Origin: an uncultured candidate division Zixibacteria bacterium
GTDB taxonomy: Bacteria > Zixibacteria > MSB-5A5 > GN15 > FEB-12
Direction of reading: 5' to 3'
Length of the DNA: 11,410 nt
Assembly (NCBI GenBank): GCA_913009765.1
Contig: CAJVYT010000113.1
Coordinates: 1 to 11,410, forward strand
Shown here: piece by piece, positions 1 through 9,342 of the stretch
How positions within the stretch are numbered: position 1 is the first letter of the stretch
Layout of the letters: each line of letters begins with the position of its first letter
The notes under the pieces: generated by a model
Database searches by the model: none
What the model saw: the letters and a program-made list of their open reading frames with translations, nothing else
What the model was told of the DNA's origin: nothing
Position numbers and translations under genes: made by a program

Positions 1-2
1 AT

Positions 3-2144
3 GAGGATACAACAAAATCTATCAGTGGAAATATTTGGATTGATGAATTACGGGTAACAGATGTAAGGAAAGATGTTGGTACTGCAGGTCGAATTACTGC
101 TGCTGGAAATATGGCTGATTTTATAAACTATAATTTTTCTTTACAATCTAAAGACCCTTTCTTTAGGGGGATTTCAGCAGCAACCCGCGGAGGTTCTCAA
201 AATAATTTAGGTTCCGGTAGAAATGAAACAACTCTGAGCTCAGGTATTACATTTAATTTACATAAGTTACTACCGAGAGCGTGGAATGCAAAAATCCCGG
301 TTACTTTCTCATATTCTAAATCAGTTCAAACTCCTTTGTTAAGGAATAATTCTGATATTGTTTTACCTGCAGAAGTACGATTGGAAGAACAGCGAGTGAA
401 TGAGTCAAAATCGGTTTCTATCTCCGCTAAATTTAAGAAGAAGTCAAGAAATCCACTATTTTCTGTTTTATTAAACCGTTTAAGTACGAGATTTTCATAT
501 CGTCAAAATAATTTAAAATCAGTGAACTTTCCATATAGTTATGGTGAAGTACTTGATATCAAAGCTGATTATAATTTAAATATAAAAAATATTCCAAAAG
601 TGAAGATTTTCCACTTGTTGAAATATCTTCCGATTTTGAAAAAAGCTGCTAATTCTAGATTAGCTTTGTATCCCGACAATTGGACTATGAATGGGAGTTT
701 TAATAGAAATATAAATTTGACTGATGATATTAATTTTAATCGACGGTCAACATTAAAACGGAATTTTATAGCATCTATGAAAATAAATTATAAAATATTT
801 GACAATTTAGTAACAAGTTTTAACTATGACACACGCCGCGATTTAACAAACTTAGACCTTGTCAATTTTACTTTAAATAATGCTGATTTTAAACTTGGCT
901 TAGAAACACATTATGGTCAGAGATTTTCTCTGTCGTATGATCCGAAATTATTGACATTCTTTACTTCAAGTTTCTCTTTCAAGTCATCATATGCCGACGA
1001 TTGGGAACGGGGTAATTCTACTCGTCGTTCAGTTCTTTCCCGAAATATGTCCGTTGCCGGAAGATTTGACCATCAGATACTTTTTGGGGGAAAAGGTAAA
1101 ACTGCCAGAAAGGGGTTTAAGTCCCGACGACGAGGTCGTCAAAAAAATGTTCTGGCAGAAGAGAACAAAAAGAAAGAAAAAATTTATGCACCGGTTTTAA
1201 AAGGTGTCAGAAAATTAACCGGATGGATAAACCCTGTTTCATATAATTACAGTACCAGTTATTCAAATTCGCTTCCGGGATTAGTTCGGAGACCGGATTA
1301 TAGTTATCTCTTTGGATTTAAAGATGAAACAGATGTTTTAACTCTAGAAGATACGAGAACACAGAAATCAGGGGAAGGTGAAGCGTATGATTTTTCATCA
1401 GGTTTTACTTTTTTAGGTGGTTTAATTACAACTATTAAATACCGTAAATCTATTTCAAGAGATATAATAAAACAAGGGAAGTTATTTGAGAACAGTTCTG
1501 AAAGTTGGCCGGATTTAACAATTCGTATTAAACCATTTAAACACTTACCGTTGATACAGTCCTATGTGAATAAATTTATCAATATTTTTTCACCTCGGAC
1601 CGGGTATTCTCGATCGGTAAAAGAGTCACAAGATATCACATCTTCAGGTTCAACTTTTACAGTCTCAAAAACTACAAGTACCGGATATAATCCGTTACTC
1701 CAAATCAATTTCAAATTATTCCGCTCTCTCTCATTAACCAGCTCTGTTACGCGAACAATTTCTGCCAATGAAACATTCAACCCAAATACCGGTGAATTGC
1801 AGTCAACCTCCACTACGTCCAAGGAAACATTTGCACTTTCTACTAAATATTCATTTACTTCACCTCATGGTATCTCAATTCCACTTTTTGGAAAAATTAA
1901 ATTTAAATCTACTGTAGATTTGTCAATGAATGTAAAGTTTAATTCATCAAAAACTGAAAACGATAATGTTATTGGTCCTGACAATATGCCTATTGATGAG
2001 TCATCAAGAGCCTTCAATCCAATAATCGCTTATACTTTCAGTCGCCAAATTAAAGGCGGTATTACAATGAGATGGCAGGATGTCAAAGGCAGAAGAAATA
2101 ATCACACTCGTGAAGTGCAGCTTTGGACAGAAATCAGATTCTAA
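3..2144 (+). CDS. sprA: SprA/Sov-like type IX secretion outer-membrane protein, C-terminal part (5' end outside window)
   Basis: The reading frame is open from base 3, so the ATG at 111 is internal and the gene starts left of the window; 713 residues are visible. Near the left edge (bases 33-113) is the segment IWIDELRVTDVRKDVG followed by a stretch ending NMADF. This resembles the 'NELRVTD...G.A...ADF' signature of SprA/Sov, the very large barrel that forms the type IX secretion translocon in Bacteroidetes and relatives. The rest is rich in alternating polar/aromatic strands (YNYSTSYSNSLPG, RTGYSRS, NPIIAYTFSRQIKGG) and ends in a terminal Phe (WTEIRF), as expected for an outer-membrane beta-barrel. 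An odd, strongly basic stretch (about bases 1095-1190, many Arg/Lys) interrupts the strands and may be a periplasmic loop. The next gene starts 45 bases downstream. Family assignment comes from the motif and overall character; an unrelated large barrel protein is less likely. Confidence 0.78.
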   Translation, partial: EDTTKSISGNIWIDELRVTDVRKDVGTAGRITAAGNMADFINYNFSLQSKDPFFRGISAATRGGSQNNLGSGRNETTLSSGITFNLHKLLPRAWNAKIPVTFSYSKSVQTPLLRNNSDIVLPAEVRLEEQRVNESKSVSISAKFKKKSRNPLFSVLLNRLSTRFSYRQNNLKSVNFPYSYGEVLDIKADYNLNIKNIPKVKIFHLLKYLPILKKAANSRLALYPDNWTMNGSFNRNINLTDDINFNRRSTLKRNFIASMKINYKIFDNLVTSFNYDTRRDLTNLDLVNFTLNNADFKLGLETHYGQRFSLSYDPKLLTFFTSSFSFKSSYADDWERGNSTRRSVLSRNMSVAGRFDHQILFGGKGKTARKGFKSRRRGRQKNVLAEENKKKEKIYAPVLKGVRKLTGWINPVSYNYSTSYSNSLPGLVRRPDYSYLFGFKDETDVLTLEDTRTQKSGEGEAYDFSSGFTFLGGLITTIKYRKSISRDIIKQGKLFENSSESWPDLTIRIKPFKHLPLIQSYVNKFINIFSPRTGYSRSVKESQDITSSGSTFTVSKTTSTGYNPLLQINFKLFRSLSLTSSVTRTISANETFNPNTGELQSTSTTSKETFALSTKYSFTSPHGISIPLFGKIKFKSTVDLSMNVKFNSSKTENDNVIGPDNMPIDESSRAFNPIIAYTFSRQIKGGITMRWQDVKGRRNNHTREVQLWTEIRF

Positions 2145-2189
2145 AAGTTTTCAATTGACATATAGCTATAAATCTGTCACTTTACCCTC

Positions 2190-3128
2190 ATGAATAAAAC
2201 TGTATTACTAATCATTTGTATATGTGCAACTTTAACGGGGTTAGTGTCATGTCAGTCAGATACATATATTACACATCCTCAATTTGATTCAGCAAGAGCT
2301 TTTGGCTATTTGGAGCAGCAGGTTGCATTTGGTCCAAGAGTACCGGGGACAAAGTCTTCAGCAGAATGCAGAAACTTCTTTTATGAAATTTTTGACAGCC
2401 TCCAAATACCTGTCGATTCACAAGTATTTACTTTTTTTGATTTATACTCCCAGACTAATATCCCTATGGTAAATGTTATCGGGTCTTTTGTCTCAGACCC
2501 TCAGAATCCGACTATTGTACTTATGGCACATTATGACAGCAGACCGCGAACAGATTATGCTGTCAATCCTGCGTTAAAAAACGACCCGATAGATGGTGCC
2601 TCTGATGGTGCCTCGGGGGTGGCAGTATTGCTTGAACTTGCCCGGATGTGTGCGATGAAGAAACCGGAACTTAATATTGATTTTGTTTTTGTCGATGGTG
2701 AGGATTGGGGGAAATCAGGAGATATTCAATTCTACATGCTCGGTTCAAAAGAATTTGCACGAAAAGGAATCAGAGGTAAATATAAATTTGGTATTATACT
2801 TGATATGATTGGTGACAAAGATTTGACTATCTATCGTGAGCAGTATTCTGAAAATAATGCTAAGGCTTTAAACGATTTGATTTTTGAAACAGCAAAAAAT
2901 ATAAAAGTAAATGGGTTTATCGATTCTTTAAAATATGCGATTTCAGATGACCATCTTTCTTTAATAACTGCCGGTATTCCGGCAGTAGATATTATAGACT
3001 TTGATTACAAATACTGGCATACCGAATTTGATACACCTGAAAACTGTTCAGCAGAATCGCTTGAGTCAGTCGGACGAGTCTTAGCTGAAATAATATACAA
3101 CAAATCATTATGGCAAAAAGTACAATAA
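2190..3128 (+). CDS. M28-family zinc lipoprotein, glutaminyl-peptide cyclotransferase-like
   Basis: The 312-residue product starts with a lipoprotein signal: a hydrophobic stretch and lipobox LVSC, with Cys21 as the lipidated residue, so it should be membrane-anchored outside the cytoplasm. The M28 fold follows in order: AHYDSRP (His114), DGASDGASG (Asp139), VDGEDWG (Glu171 as general base, Asp172 as ligand), LDMIGD (Asp205), SDDH (Asp253/Asp254) and YWHTEFDTPEN (His277). The VAFGPRVPGT opening, the ED pair, the LDMIGD...YRE segment and DDH plus WHT resemble bacterial animal-type glutaminyl cyclases (EC 2.3.2.5), which turn N-terminal Gln of exported proteins into pyroglutamate. The fallback is an M28 aminopeptidase. 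No Shine-Dalgarno sequence is visible before the ATG. The last 19 bases overlap selA in another frame, which suggests translational coupling. M28 membership is very likely; cyclase activity is inferred from motifs. Confidence 0.83.
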   Translation: MNKTVLLIICICATLTGLVSCQSDTYITHPQFDSARAFGYLEQQVAFGPRVPGTKSSAECRNFFYEIFDSLQIPVDSQVFTFFDLYSQTNIPMVNVIGSFVSDPQNPTIVLMAHYDSRPRTDYAVNPALKNDPIDGASDGASGVAVLLELARMCAMKKPELNIDFVFVDGEDWGKSGDIQFYMLGSKEFARKGIRGKYKFGIILDMIGDKDLTIYREQYSENNAKALNDLIFETAKNIKVNGFIDSLKYAISDDHLSLITAGIPAVDIIDFDYKYWHTEFDTPENCSAESLESVGRVLAEIIYNKSLWQKVQ

Positions 3129-4495
3129 CACAATTAAGAGATTTTCCCTCTGTGGAAGAACTCCTGCAGACAAAAAAAATATCTGCTCTTTCAAAACAAC
3201 TTCCCCGACCGATAGTGGCTCAAATTGTGAAAGATGTTATAGCTCAATCAAAAAAAGATTTCAAAACGAATAAAACAATTACAATAGAAAAATTAGTTGA
3301 ACAGATAATCACTTCAGCTAAAGAAACAAAACGTAACGAGATAACAAAAGTTATAAATGCGACCGGAGTTGTCGTTCATACGAATTTAGGCAGAGCTCCT
3401 TTGTCAGATGAACTCTTTGATGAGATACGTAAAACAACAGTTGGTTTTGGAAATATCGAATTTGATTTACATTCAGGCAAACGGGGCAAAAGAGGTGAAG
3501 CATGCGAAAATTATTTATCAGAACTCTCGCAGGCGGAATCTGCAACTGTAGTCAATAACTGTGCTGCTGCTTTGTTTCTTATTTTGAATACTCTTGCCAA
3601 TAAAAAACAAGTAATCATTTCCCGTTCAGAACTTGTGCAAATTGGCGGTGGATTTCGTATTCCTGATATTTTAAAAAAATCAGGTTCCAAACTAACAGAA
3701 ATCGGTTCGACAAATATTACGACTCTCAAAGATTATGAAAATGCCATTACAGATAAAACCGGAATTATTTTAAAAGTTCATCAGAGCAATTTTGTCCAAA
3801 AAGGTTTTGTAGAGCAGGTTTCTTTAAAAGAGCTTGTCGTATTGGGGGAAAAATATTCTATTCCGGTTGTTAATGATTTAGGCAGTGGTGTCTTTGTACT
3901 GACTAAAAAAATTCTCGGCTACGCCGAACCTACAGTACAAATGTCGGTTCGTGACGGTGCCGATATTACCTGTTTCTCAGGTGATAAACTTCTCGGTGGT
4001 TCCCAAGCCGGACTTCTTGTCGGAAATAAAGAAATGATTAAAAAGATAAAAAAGAATCCACTCTTTAGAACGATGCGGGCTGATAAAATTGTTTTTGCTG
4101 TTTTAGAAAAACTTCTTATGTACTACTTAGACAACAGTTGGCAGGAGAAAATTAAACTCTGGAATATGCTTTCAGTATCTGAATCTGAACTATATAAAAG
4201 AGGTAAAGCAATTCAAAAAAATATAGGCAGCCCCGATGGTCTCTCTGTTGAAGCTACGAAAAGTTTTGTAGGTGGTGGTGCTTTACCCGAATCGGATATC
4301 CCCTCAGTTGGAATTATTTTTTCAAACAAATATAACCCAAACAGACTTATGAAACTGTTTAGAGACTTAGAGTATCCAATTATCGGTAGAATTGATAATG
4401 ACCGATTTATCATAGATATCAAAGCAATAGAAAAATCAGATATAACATACCTTGAACAATCAATTAAAAAGATACTCAATAAATTCTCATGTTAG
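3110..4495 (+). CDS. selA: L-seryl-tRNA(Sec) selenium transferase SelA
   Basis: This PLP enzyme of 461 residues, normal for bacterial SelA, converts seryl-tRNA(Sec) to selenocysteyl-tRNA(Sec) using selenophosphate (EC 2.9.1.1) in the cytoplasm. The N-terminal domain opens with LRDFPSVEELL, as SelA proteins do. The core shows INATGVVVHTNLGRAPLS (about residues 82-99), NNCAAALFLILN, the SelA-type SRSELVQIGGGFRIPDI, VHQSNF and NDLGSG. The PLP lysine motif is FSGDKLLGGSQAG, with Lys293 the Schiff-base residue. The NDRFIIDIKAI stretch near the C terminus also fits. The start at 3110 lies inside the end of the preceding lipoprotein gene and gives a natural N terminus. The stop overlaps the selB start by 7 bases, the usual selA-selB arrangement. 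Nothing looks degenerate. Confidence 0.97.
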   Translation: MAKSTITQLRDFPSVEELLQTKKISALSKQLPRPIVAQIVKDVIAQSKKDFKTNKTITIEKLVEQIITSAKETKRNEITKVINATGVVVHTNLGRAPLSDELFDEIRKTTVGFGNIEFDLHSGKRGKRGEACENYLSELSQAESATVVNNCAAALFLILNTLANKKQVIISRSELVQIGGGFRIPDILKKSGSKLTEIGSTNITTLKDYENAITDKTGIILKVHQSNFVQKGFVEQVSLKELVVLGEKYSIPVVNDLGSGVFVLTKKILGYAEPTVQMSVRDGADITCFSGDKLLGGSQAGLLVGNKEMIKKIKKNPLFRTMRADKIVFAVLEKLLMYYLDNSWQEKIKLWNMLSVSESELYKRGKAIQKNIGSPDGLSVEATKSFVGGGALPESDIPSVGIIFSNKYNPNRLMKLFRDLEYPIIGRIDNDRFIIDIKAIEKSDITYLEQSIKKILNKFSC

Positions 4496-6378
4496 TCATA
4501 GGCACCGCAGGACATATTGATCACGGAAAATCAGCTATTGTCAAAAGACTGACTCACACCGACCCTGACAGGCTGCCCGAAGAAAAAGCACGGGGAATGA
4601 CTATTGATTTAGGTTTTGCATTTTACAACACTCCCGATAACGATACTATCGCATTTGTAGATGTTCCCGGGCATGAACGGTTTGTAAAAAATATGGTTTC
4701 CGGTGTGGGCGGGATAGATATTGTTATGCTTGTTATTGCTGCTGATGACGGATGGATGCCGCAGTCGGAAGAACACTTTCAAATTGTTCGGCTCTTAAAA
4801 ATCAAAAATGGTATCATAGTCATTAACAAGACAGACTTAGTTGACCAAGAATGGTTAGACCTTTTAGAATCTGAAATAAAAGAAAAAGTCGCAGGCTCTT
4901 TTTTAGAAAATGCACCAATTTTAAAAGTCTCAGCACAAACCGGAGAAAATTTTGATGCATTACAAGCATATTTAGATGCTCTTCCTGAAAAAATAAAATC
5001 TCAGCGAAATATCGGTAAACCAAGACTTTATATTGACCGTGTTTTTGTCCGCCCCGGTATAGGGGGAGTCGTTACAGGTACACTTCGAGGAGGAGAATTA
5101 TCCGTTGGACAAACGGTAACAATCTTTCCCGCAAATATTGATGCCAAAATAAAATCATTGCATTCCAATAATCATGATGTCCAAACAGCTGTCCCCGGAC
5201 AGCGTACTGCCGTTTCATTTACCGGAGTAGATAAGTCGAATCTCGAACGTGGCGGGGTGATTCTTACCGCTCAAAATCTCGAACATCTGTTTGAAAATAA
5301 AGTGTTGGCTCTGTCGGTTGAGATGCTGCCGTATGCTGTGGTACCTCTTGAAGACAGACGAAGAATGCTGTGTATTATCGGAACTACTGAAGTTGAGGGT
5401 GAAGTTCGTCTATTACAAAATAAATATATTTCTCCCGGCGAGAAAGGTATTTTGTTTTTCAAACCAGATAATCCTCTCTATGCACTTCTTGGTGAAAAAT
5501 GGATTGGGAGACTTCCAACTCCGATGGTAACTATCGGAGGGGGAGAGGTCTTAGATTATCTGCCCTATTTTCCACGAAAGAAAAATTATGATTCATATAA
5601 CTATTTACAGGAACGGATAAATATCACTTTAGAAAAGCTGATACTTTCAGAACTGCAAAAAGAGTATATTCTTCCCAAAGAAAACATATTGCCCCTTGCT
5701 GATTTTTCCGAAAAAGCTGTCAGTAATCAAATTAAGAATATGTGGCAGAAAAAAAATATTCAGATTTTTGAAGGGCATGTCTATTTTGAAAAATACTTCA
5801 AAGATGCACTACATATTTTTAAAAGTGAAATTGAAAAACATCTTGAAGATAATGCACATCTTAACGGTCTTTTACTTGAACAAATTGAACATATTGTGTC
5901 GTTTGAAAAAAACAAAGTAGATATATTTTTAAAATATCTTCTGTCCACCGGTGAAATGCTCAAAAATAAAGACAAGTATACGCCAACCGGTCAGGAGATG
6001 ATTTTAAAAGGGGCAGTGAAAAATACCTATGAAATTATTATGCAGGAACTTAAAGAACAGCGATATACACCACCGACAATTCAAAACCTTATTCATCTTG
6101 GCAAGCAGGCACGAAACGCTATCAGATTTATTATAGATACTTCGCAAGCATACAAATGCGGACCCGATTTCCTTTTTTTATCGGATGTTTGGGATGAAAT
6201 AATTGCATTCATAAAAGAGACGTTAGAGAAGAACAAAGAATTCAAAGTTTCCGACCTCAAAGAAAAATTCAACATGTCACGAAAATATACTATCCCGATA
6301 CTGGAAGAAGTTGACCGATTAAAAATAACAGAACGTTCCGGTGATATTCGTATCAAAGGAGATAACTTTGAAAACTAA
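4489..6378 (+). CDS. selB: Selenocysteine-specific translation elongation factor SelB
   Basis: SelB is a GTPase that brings Sec-tRNA(Sec) to in-frame UGA codons through the mRNA SECIS hairpin. The 629 residues match the usual length. GTPase motifs: G1 GHIDHGKS (8-15), switch [10 protein letters not shown] (Thr38), G3 DVPGHE (58-63), G4 NKTD (113-116) and SAQTG near 148-152. Domains II and III follow (about 175-360) and end with the SelB-typical [16 protein letters not shown]. The C-terminal part (about 370-629) has the winged-helix character of the SECIS-binding region. Its last module contains [15 protein letters not shown] (597-611) and SGDIRI, which is characteristic of SelB and absent from EF-Tu. 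The ATG sits in the overlap with the end of selA. No selC, selD or evident UGA-containing selenoprotein gene lies in the window. Confidence 0.97.
   Translation: MLVIGTAGHIDHGKSAIVKRLTHTDPDRLPEEKARGMTIDLGFAFYNTPDNDTIAFVDVPGHERFVKNMVSGVGGIDIVMLVIAADDGWMPQSEEHFQIVRLLKIKNGIIVINKTDLVDQEWLDLLESEIKEKVAGSFLENAPILKVSAQTGENFDALQAYLDALPEKIKSQRNIGKPRLYIDRVFVRPGIGGVVTGTLRGGELSVGQTVTIFPANIDAKIKSLHSNNHDVQTAVPGQRTAVSFTGVDKSNLERGGVILTAQNLEHLFENKVLALSVEMLPYAVVPLEDRRRMLCIIGTTEVEGEVRLLQNKYISPGEKGILFFKPDNPLYALLGEKWIGRLPTPMVTIGGGEVLDYLPYFPRKKNYDSYNYLQERINITLEKLILSELQKEYILPKENILPLADFSEKAVSNQIKNMWQKKNIQIFEGHVYFEKYFKDALHIFKSEIEKHLEDNAHLNGLLLEQIEHIVSFEKNKVDIFLKYLLSTGEMLKNKDKYTPTGQEMILKGAVKNTYEIIMQELKEQRYTPPTIQNLIHLGKQARNAIRFIIDTSQAYKCGPDFLFLSDVWDEIIAFIKETLEKNKEFKVSDLKEKFNMSRKYTIPILEEVDRLKITERSGDIRIKGDNFEN
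6355..6361 (+). promoter_or_regulatory. Ribosome binding site AAAGGAG that decides the TTG start of the amidohydrolase
   Basis: AAAGGAG lies 6 bases before a TTG at 6368, inside the 3' end of selB. It is one of the few strong Shine-Dalgarno sequences in the window. It favours TTG-6368 over the in-frame GTG at 6341, which has no such site and would add nine residues (MIFVSKEIT) unlike the family's N terminus. Confidence 0.7.
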
Positions 6379-7957
6379 AACTCTTTTATATAATGCTGTT
6401 ATATATACACAAGCCGATTCGTTGGTAGTCAACTCGATGGTTCTGTATAAAAATAAAATTGTTGCTGTTGGTAATAATTTAGAACATGATGATGATTTCA
6501 AATCTTATACGAAAATTGATTTACAGAAAAAAACTGTTGTCCCCGGTCTGACAGATGCTCATACTCATTTTTTCTTTTTTGCTGTATCATTAGGGAGAGT
6601 CAAACTGTATGGCTTGGAATCTATTGAAGCGTGTTTACAAGAGATTAAATCTTATACCAAAAATTTTAAAAAAAATGAATGGGTTGTCGGTGAGGGCTAT
6701 TCACCCGCTCAATTTAAAAAATTTATCGAACCTGATAAATATATGCTTGATGAAATTACCGGTGACAGACCGGCATTTATCTTTTCCAAAGACCAGCATT
6801 CTGCTTGGGTCAACAGCAAAGCACTTGAGATTGCTGGTATAGATTCTAAAACAAAAAATCCGACAGGTGGAGAAATCGTTCGTTTTGATAATGGCGATCC
6901 AACCGGTATTCTCCGAGAAATGTCAGCCTATATAAACCTCTATAAAAAAATTCCGTTACCGTCAAAAAGTACAATTGATAAATTATACAAAAAGGCTCTT
7001 GAGTTTGCATATCAAAATGGGGTAACATCGGTACATTCATTTGACCAAAAAGAAGGTTTTGCATATTTTGCTGAACTCGCAGAAAAAAATAAACTCGGAT
7101 TGCGTATCAATTATTATTTCCCCGATACAACCCTTGATGAATTGTCAGAGCATAAAATACTATTTGGAATAGGTAATGACTATCTCAGGCTTGCAGGTAT
7201 AAAAATTTATGCCGATGGTGCTTTAGGAAGCCAGTCCGCTCTCTGTTTTCATAAATATATCGGCTCAAAAAATAATTATGGTATTGAAGTTGACTCTGTC
7301 AAATCAATGACCAAAAAAATGAAACAGGCTGTTAAACTCGGATTTCCCTGTGCGACTCATGCGATTGGGGATAAAGCAGTATCTAATGTACTTGATGCCA
7401 TTGAACAACTTCCCAAGATGCATTTTGGAGCAAGACACCGTATTGAACATCTGCAGTTGATTCGCAAAAAAGATATAAAACGTCTGAAAGATTTAGATGT
7501 CGTGGCATCAATGCAGCCGTCACATTGCCCGTCTGATATAAATATGATTCACAAGTATTGGGGCAAACAAGGTACTAACGCATTTATATTTAATACTCTT
7601 CAAAAATCTAAAATAGATTTAGCTTTTGGCTCCGATGCTCCGATAGAGCCGTTAAAGCCGCTTGAGGGCATAGTTGCCGCTGTTTTGCGTGCCAAACCAA
7701 AAAAAAGCAGAGAAAAATTCTATCCAGATGAAAAAATCACTGCTACCGAAGCTCTCCATCACTATACGGTTGGTCCGGCAAAAGCGGTAGGGCAGGAGCA
7801 TTGCCGAGGTGCGTTAATGCCTGATTATCCTGCTGATTTTGTAATTCTTTCAAGTGATATAATAAAATCTGCTCCAACAAAGCTGTATAATATCAAAGTT
7901 TTGGCTACTGTTTTTGACGGTAAACTGAAATACGACCCAACAAATATTTTCAAATAA
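6368..7957 (+). CDS. YtcJ-type metal-dependent amidohydrolase (Amidohydro_3 family)
   Basis: From the TTG start this is a 529-residue cytoplasmic enzyme of the YtcJ/AepA/NfdA-like branch of the amidohydrolase superfamily. Visible signatures (numbered from TTG): the small N-terminal beta domain with VVPGLTDAHTHF (metal His65 and His67), QHSAWVNSKAL, the GIKIYADGALGSQSA stretch with Lys279 as likely bridging lysine, THAIGD (His331), RHRIEHLQL (His361) and FGSDAPIEPLKP (Asp423). The C-terminal PADFVIL closes the beta domain. The metal ligands of an active enzyme appear intact. The substrate cannot be told: characterised relatives include N-substituted formamide deformylase, and most are unassigned. 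The gene overlaps the end of selB by 11 bases and so is probably translated from the same message, but nothing in its sequence ties it to selenium metabolism. A start at GTG 6341 is possible but less supported. Confidence 0.9.
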   Translation: MKTKTLLYNAVIYTQADSLVVNSMVLYKNKIVAVGNNLEHDDDFKSYTKIDLQKKTVVPGLTDAHTHFFFFAVSLGRVKLYGLESIEACLQEIKSYTKNFKKNEWVVGEGYSPAQFKKFIEPDKYMLDEITGDRPAFIFSKDQHSAWVNSKALEIAGIDSKTKNPTGGEIVRFDNGDPTGILREMSAYINLYKKIPLPSKSTIDKLYKKALEFAYQNGVTSVHSFDQKEGFAYFAELAEKNKLGLRINYYFPDTTLDELSEHKILFGIGNDYLRLAGIKIYADGALGSQSALCFHKYIGSKNNYGIEVDSVKSMTKKMKQAVKLGFPCATHAIGDKAVSNVLDAIEQLPKMHFGARHRIEHLQLIRKKDIKRLKDLDVVASMQPSHCPSDINMIHKYWGKQGTNAFIFNTLQKSKIDLAFGSDAPIEPLKPLEGIVAAVLRAKPKKSREKFYPDEKITATEALHHYTVGPAKAVGQEHCRGALMPDYPADFVILSSDIIKSAPTKLYNIKVLATVFDGKLKYDPTNIFK

Positions 7958-8006
7958 ATACATAAGAATAATCATTATATATTGTTATTGACTTAAAACA
8001 TAATGT

Positions 8007-9326
8007 ATGACATATTTCAATATGAAATATGTAAATAGATATATATCAATTTTTCTATTTTTCCTTTTTATAACTACACAATATTCTTACGCTGAAAATA
8101 AAACCGACAGCACAAACAATAATTCTGAATCAATAGTCTATCTTATTCATGTCGATCGCATGGTTGGTACTGTTATGCATGATAGAATTATCAACGCTAT
8201 CAAACTTGCCGAAGATAAAAAAGCCGAGCTGTTGCTTATCACTTTGAACACCCCCGGCGGATATTCGTCAACAACTCGAAAAATATGTACTGCGATATTA
8301 AATTCTAAAGTCCCTATTTGTACTTTTGTCTATCCGTCTGGCTCACACGCAGGTTCTGCCGGTGTATATATAATGTATGCATCACATATTGCCGCAATGG
8401 CATACACAACAAATATCGGTTCGGCACATCCTGTTGGAGGTGAAGGGCAGGATATTGATTCTATTATGAATGAAAAAGTTACCAACGATGCTGTCGCTCA
8501 AATAAAATCGTATGCAGAAAAACATAAACGGAATATCGAATGGGCTGAAAAAGCTGTCCGTGAATCTGTTAATATTACCGACAAAGAAGCACTCGAAATG
8601 GGTGTTGTCGAATATACCGCCGAGACAATAGATGATTTGCTCGACCAACTTGACTCATTAGAGGTAGAGACTGTCGCGGGTAAAAGAATTCTTAATATGA
8701 AAAAGAGAAAAGTTATTCCAATAGAAATGACTATTGCTGAAAAATTACTCAAACTTATCACAGACCCCAATATCATTATAATTTTAATGACAATCGGTGT
8801 GTTAGGAATAACACTTGAACTCTACAACCCGGGTGCGATACTTCCGGGAGTTGTAGGTGTAATCGCAATAATTTTAATTCTCTATTCATCTCAGACTCTT
8901 CCATATAATGTTGCGGGGGTTGTTCTCATATTATTTTCTTTTGCACTTTTTATCGCCGAGATAAAAGTTGTCTCGCATGGCATTTTAGCTGTTGGTGGAT
9001 TGGTTGCCTTTTTCTTAGGAGGTACTATGTTATTTGATTCTGTAGACCCTACTATGCAAGTATCAAAATCACTACTATTGGCAATTGTTGGAACTATTGG
9101 TGTTCTGCTTGCTATTGTTATGACCTTAGTTATAAGAGACAGTAAGCGTAGACCTGCGGTGGGCAATGAGGGAATGATAGGTTTAACAGCCGAAGTACGC
9201 ACGAATGGTTTAGTTTATGTCAAAGGTGCCTTATGGAAAGCGGAGTCTGATGAAACATTAATTCAAGGTGACAAAGTTAAAATTATTAAAGTAGATAAAT
9301 TGCTTTTAAAAGTCAAAAAAATCTAA
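8007..9326 (+). CDS. NfeD long-form membrane-bound ClpP-class serine protease
   Basis: The 439-residue protein has a signal peptide (ISIFLFFLF, predicted cut after YSYA) and a ClpP-like protease domain (about 42-230). It contains TPGG (82-85), SHAGSAGVY with probable nucleophile Ser117, and [13 protein letters not shown] with Lys167. These match the Ser-Lys dyad of the archaeal PH1510 N-terminal domain. About five transmembrane helices follow (near 255-272, 278-297, 300-318, 325-343 and 355-376), then an NfeD-type OB-fold tail (about 385-439, with [12 protein letters not shown] and [10 protein letters not shown]). The protease domain should face outside the cytoplasm. The slipin gene follows after 16 bases; in the known pair the protease cleaves the stomatin C terminus. 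ATG-8022 is an equally plausible start ([11 protein letters not shown] is a cleaner signal-peptide opening), and neither start has a good Shine-Dalgarno sequence. The gap to the upstream gene is 49 bases. Confidence 0.92.
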   Translation: MTYFNMKYVNRYISIFLFFLFITTQYSYAENKTDSTNNNSESIVYLIHVDRMVGTVMHDRIINAIKLAEDKKAELLLITLNTPGGYSSTTRKICTAILNSKVPICTFVYPSGSHAGSAGVYIMYASHIAAMAYTTNIGSAHPVGGEGQDIDSIMNEKVTNDAVAQIKSYAEKHKRNIEWAEKAVRESVNITDKEALEMGVVEYTAETIDDLLDQLDSLEVETVAGKRILNMKKRKVIPIEMTIAEKLLKLITDPNIIIILMTIGVLGITLELYNPGAILPGVVGVIAIILILYSSQTLPYNVAGVVLILFSFALFIAEIKVVSHGILAVGGLVAFFLGGTMLFDSVDPTMQVSKSLLLAIVGTIGVLLAIVMTLVIRDSKRRPAVGNEGMIGLTAEVRTNGLVYVKGALWKAESDETLIQGDKVKIIKVDKLLLKVKKI

Positions 9327-9342
9327 ACATATCGAGGTAGTT

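Noticed and set aside
1562..1822. Minus-strand open frames of 60-100 codons across sprA, selA, selB, nfeD and others
   Set aside because: They lie opposite clearly coding sequence and have no recognisable motifs or start signals, so they were treated as shadows.
2155..2189. TTGACA followed by TATAAAT just before the lipoprotein gene, resembling a promoter
   Set aside because: The spacing is only about 6 bases, no -10 element lies at 16-18 bases, and the alternative Bacteroidetes-type TAnnTTTG element is not well matched at proper spacing.
3110..6378. In-frame TGA selenocysteine codons in genes of this window
   Set aside because: All genes here read to their stops without an internal TGA, and no gene looks truncated at a TGA with a conserved continuation.
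7968..7990. AATAAT...ATTGTTATT as a terminator after the amidohydrolase gene
   Set aside because: Only about five A/T pairs form the stem and there is no GC-rich core, so it is unlikely to terminate.
7988..8016. TTGACT, 17 bases, CATATT before nfeD as a possible promoter
   Set aside because: The -10 match is weak in a very AT-rich gap, and the predicted transcription start would fall at or inside the nfeD start. It is possible only if ATG-8022 or a later start is used, so it was not annotated.
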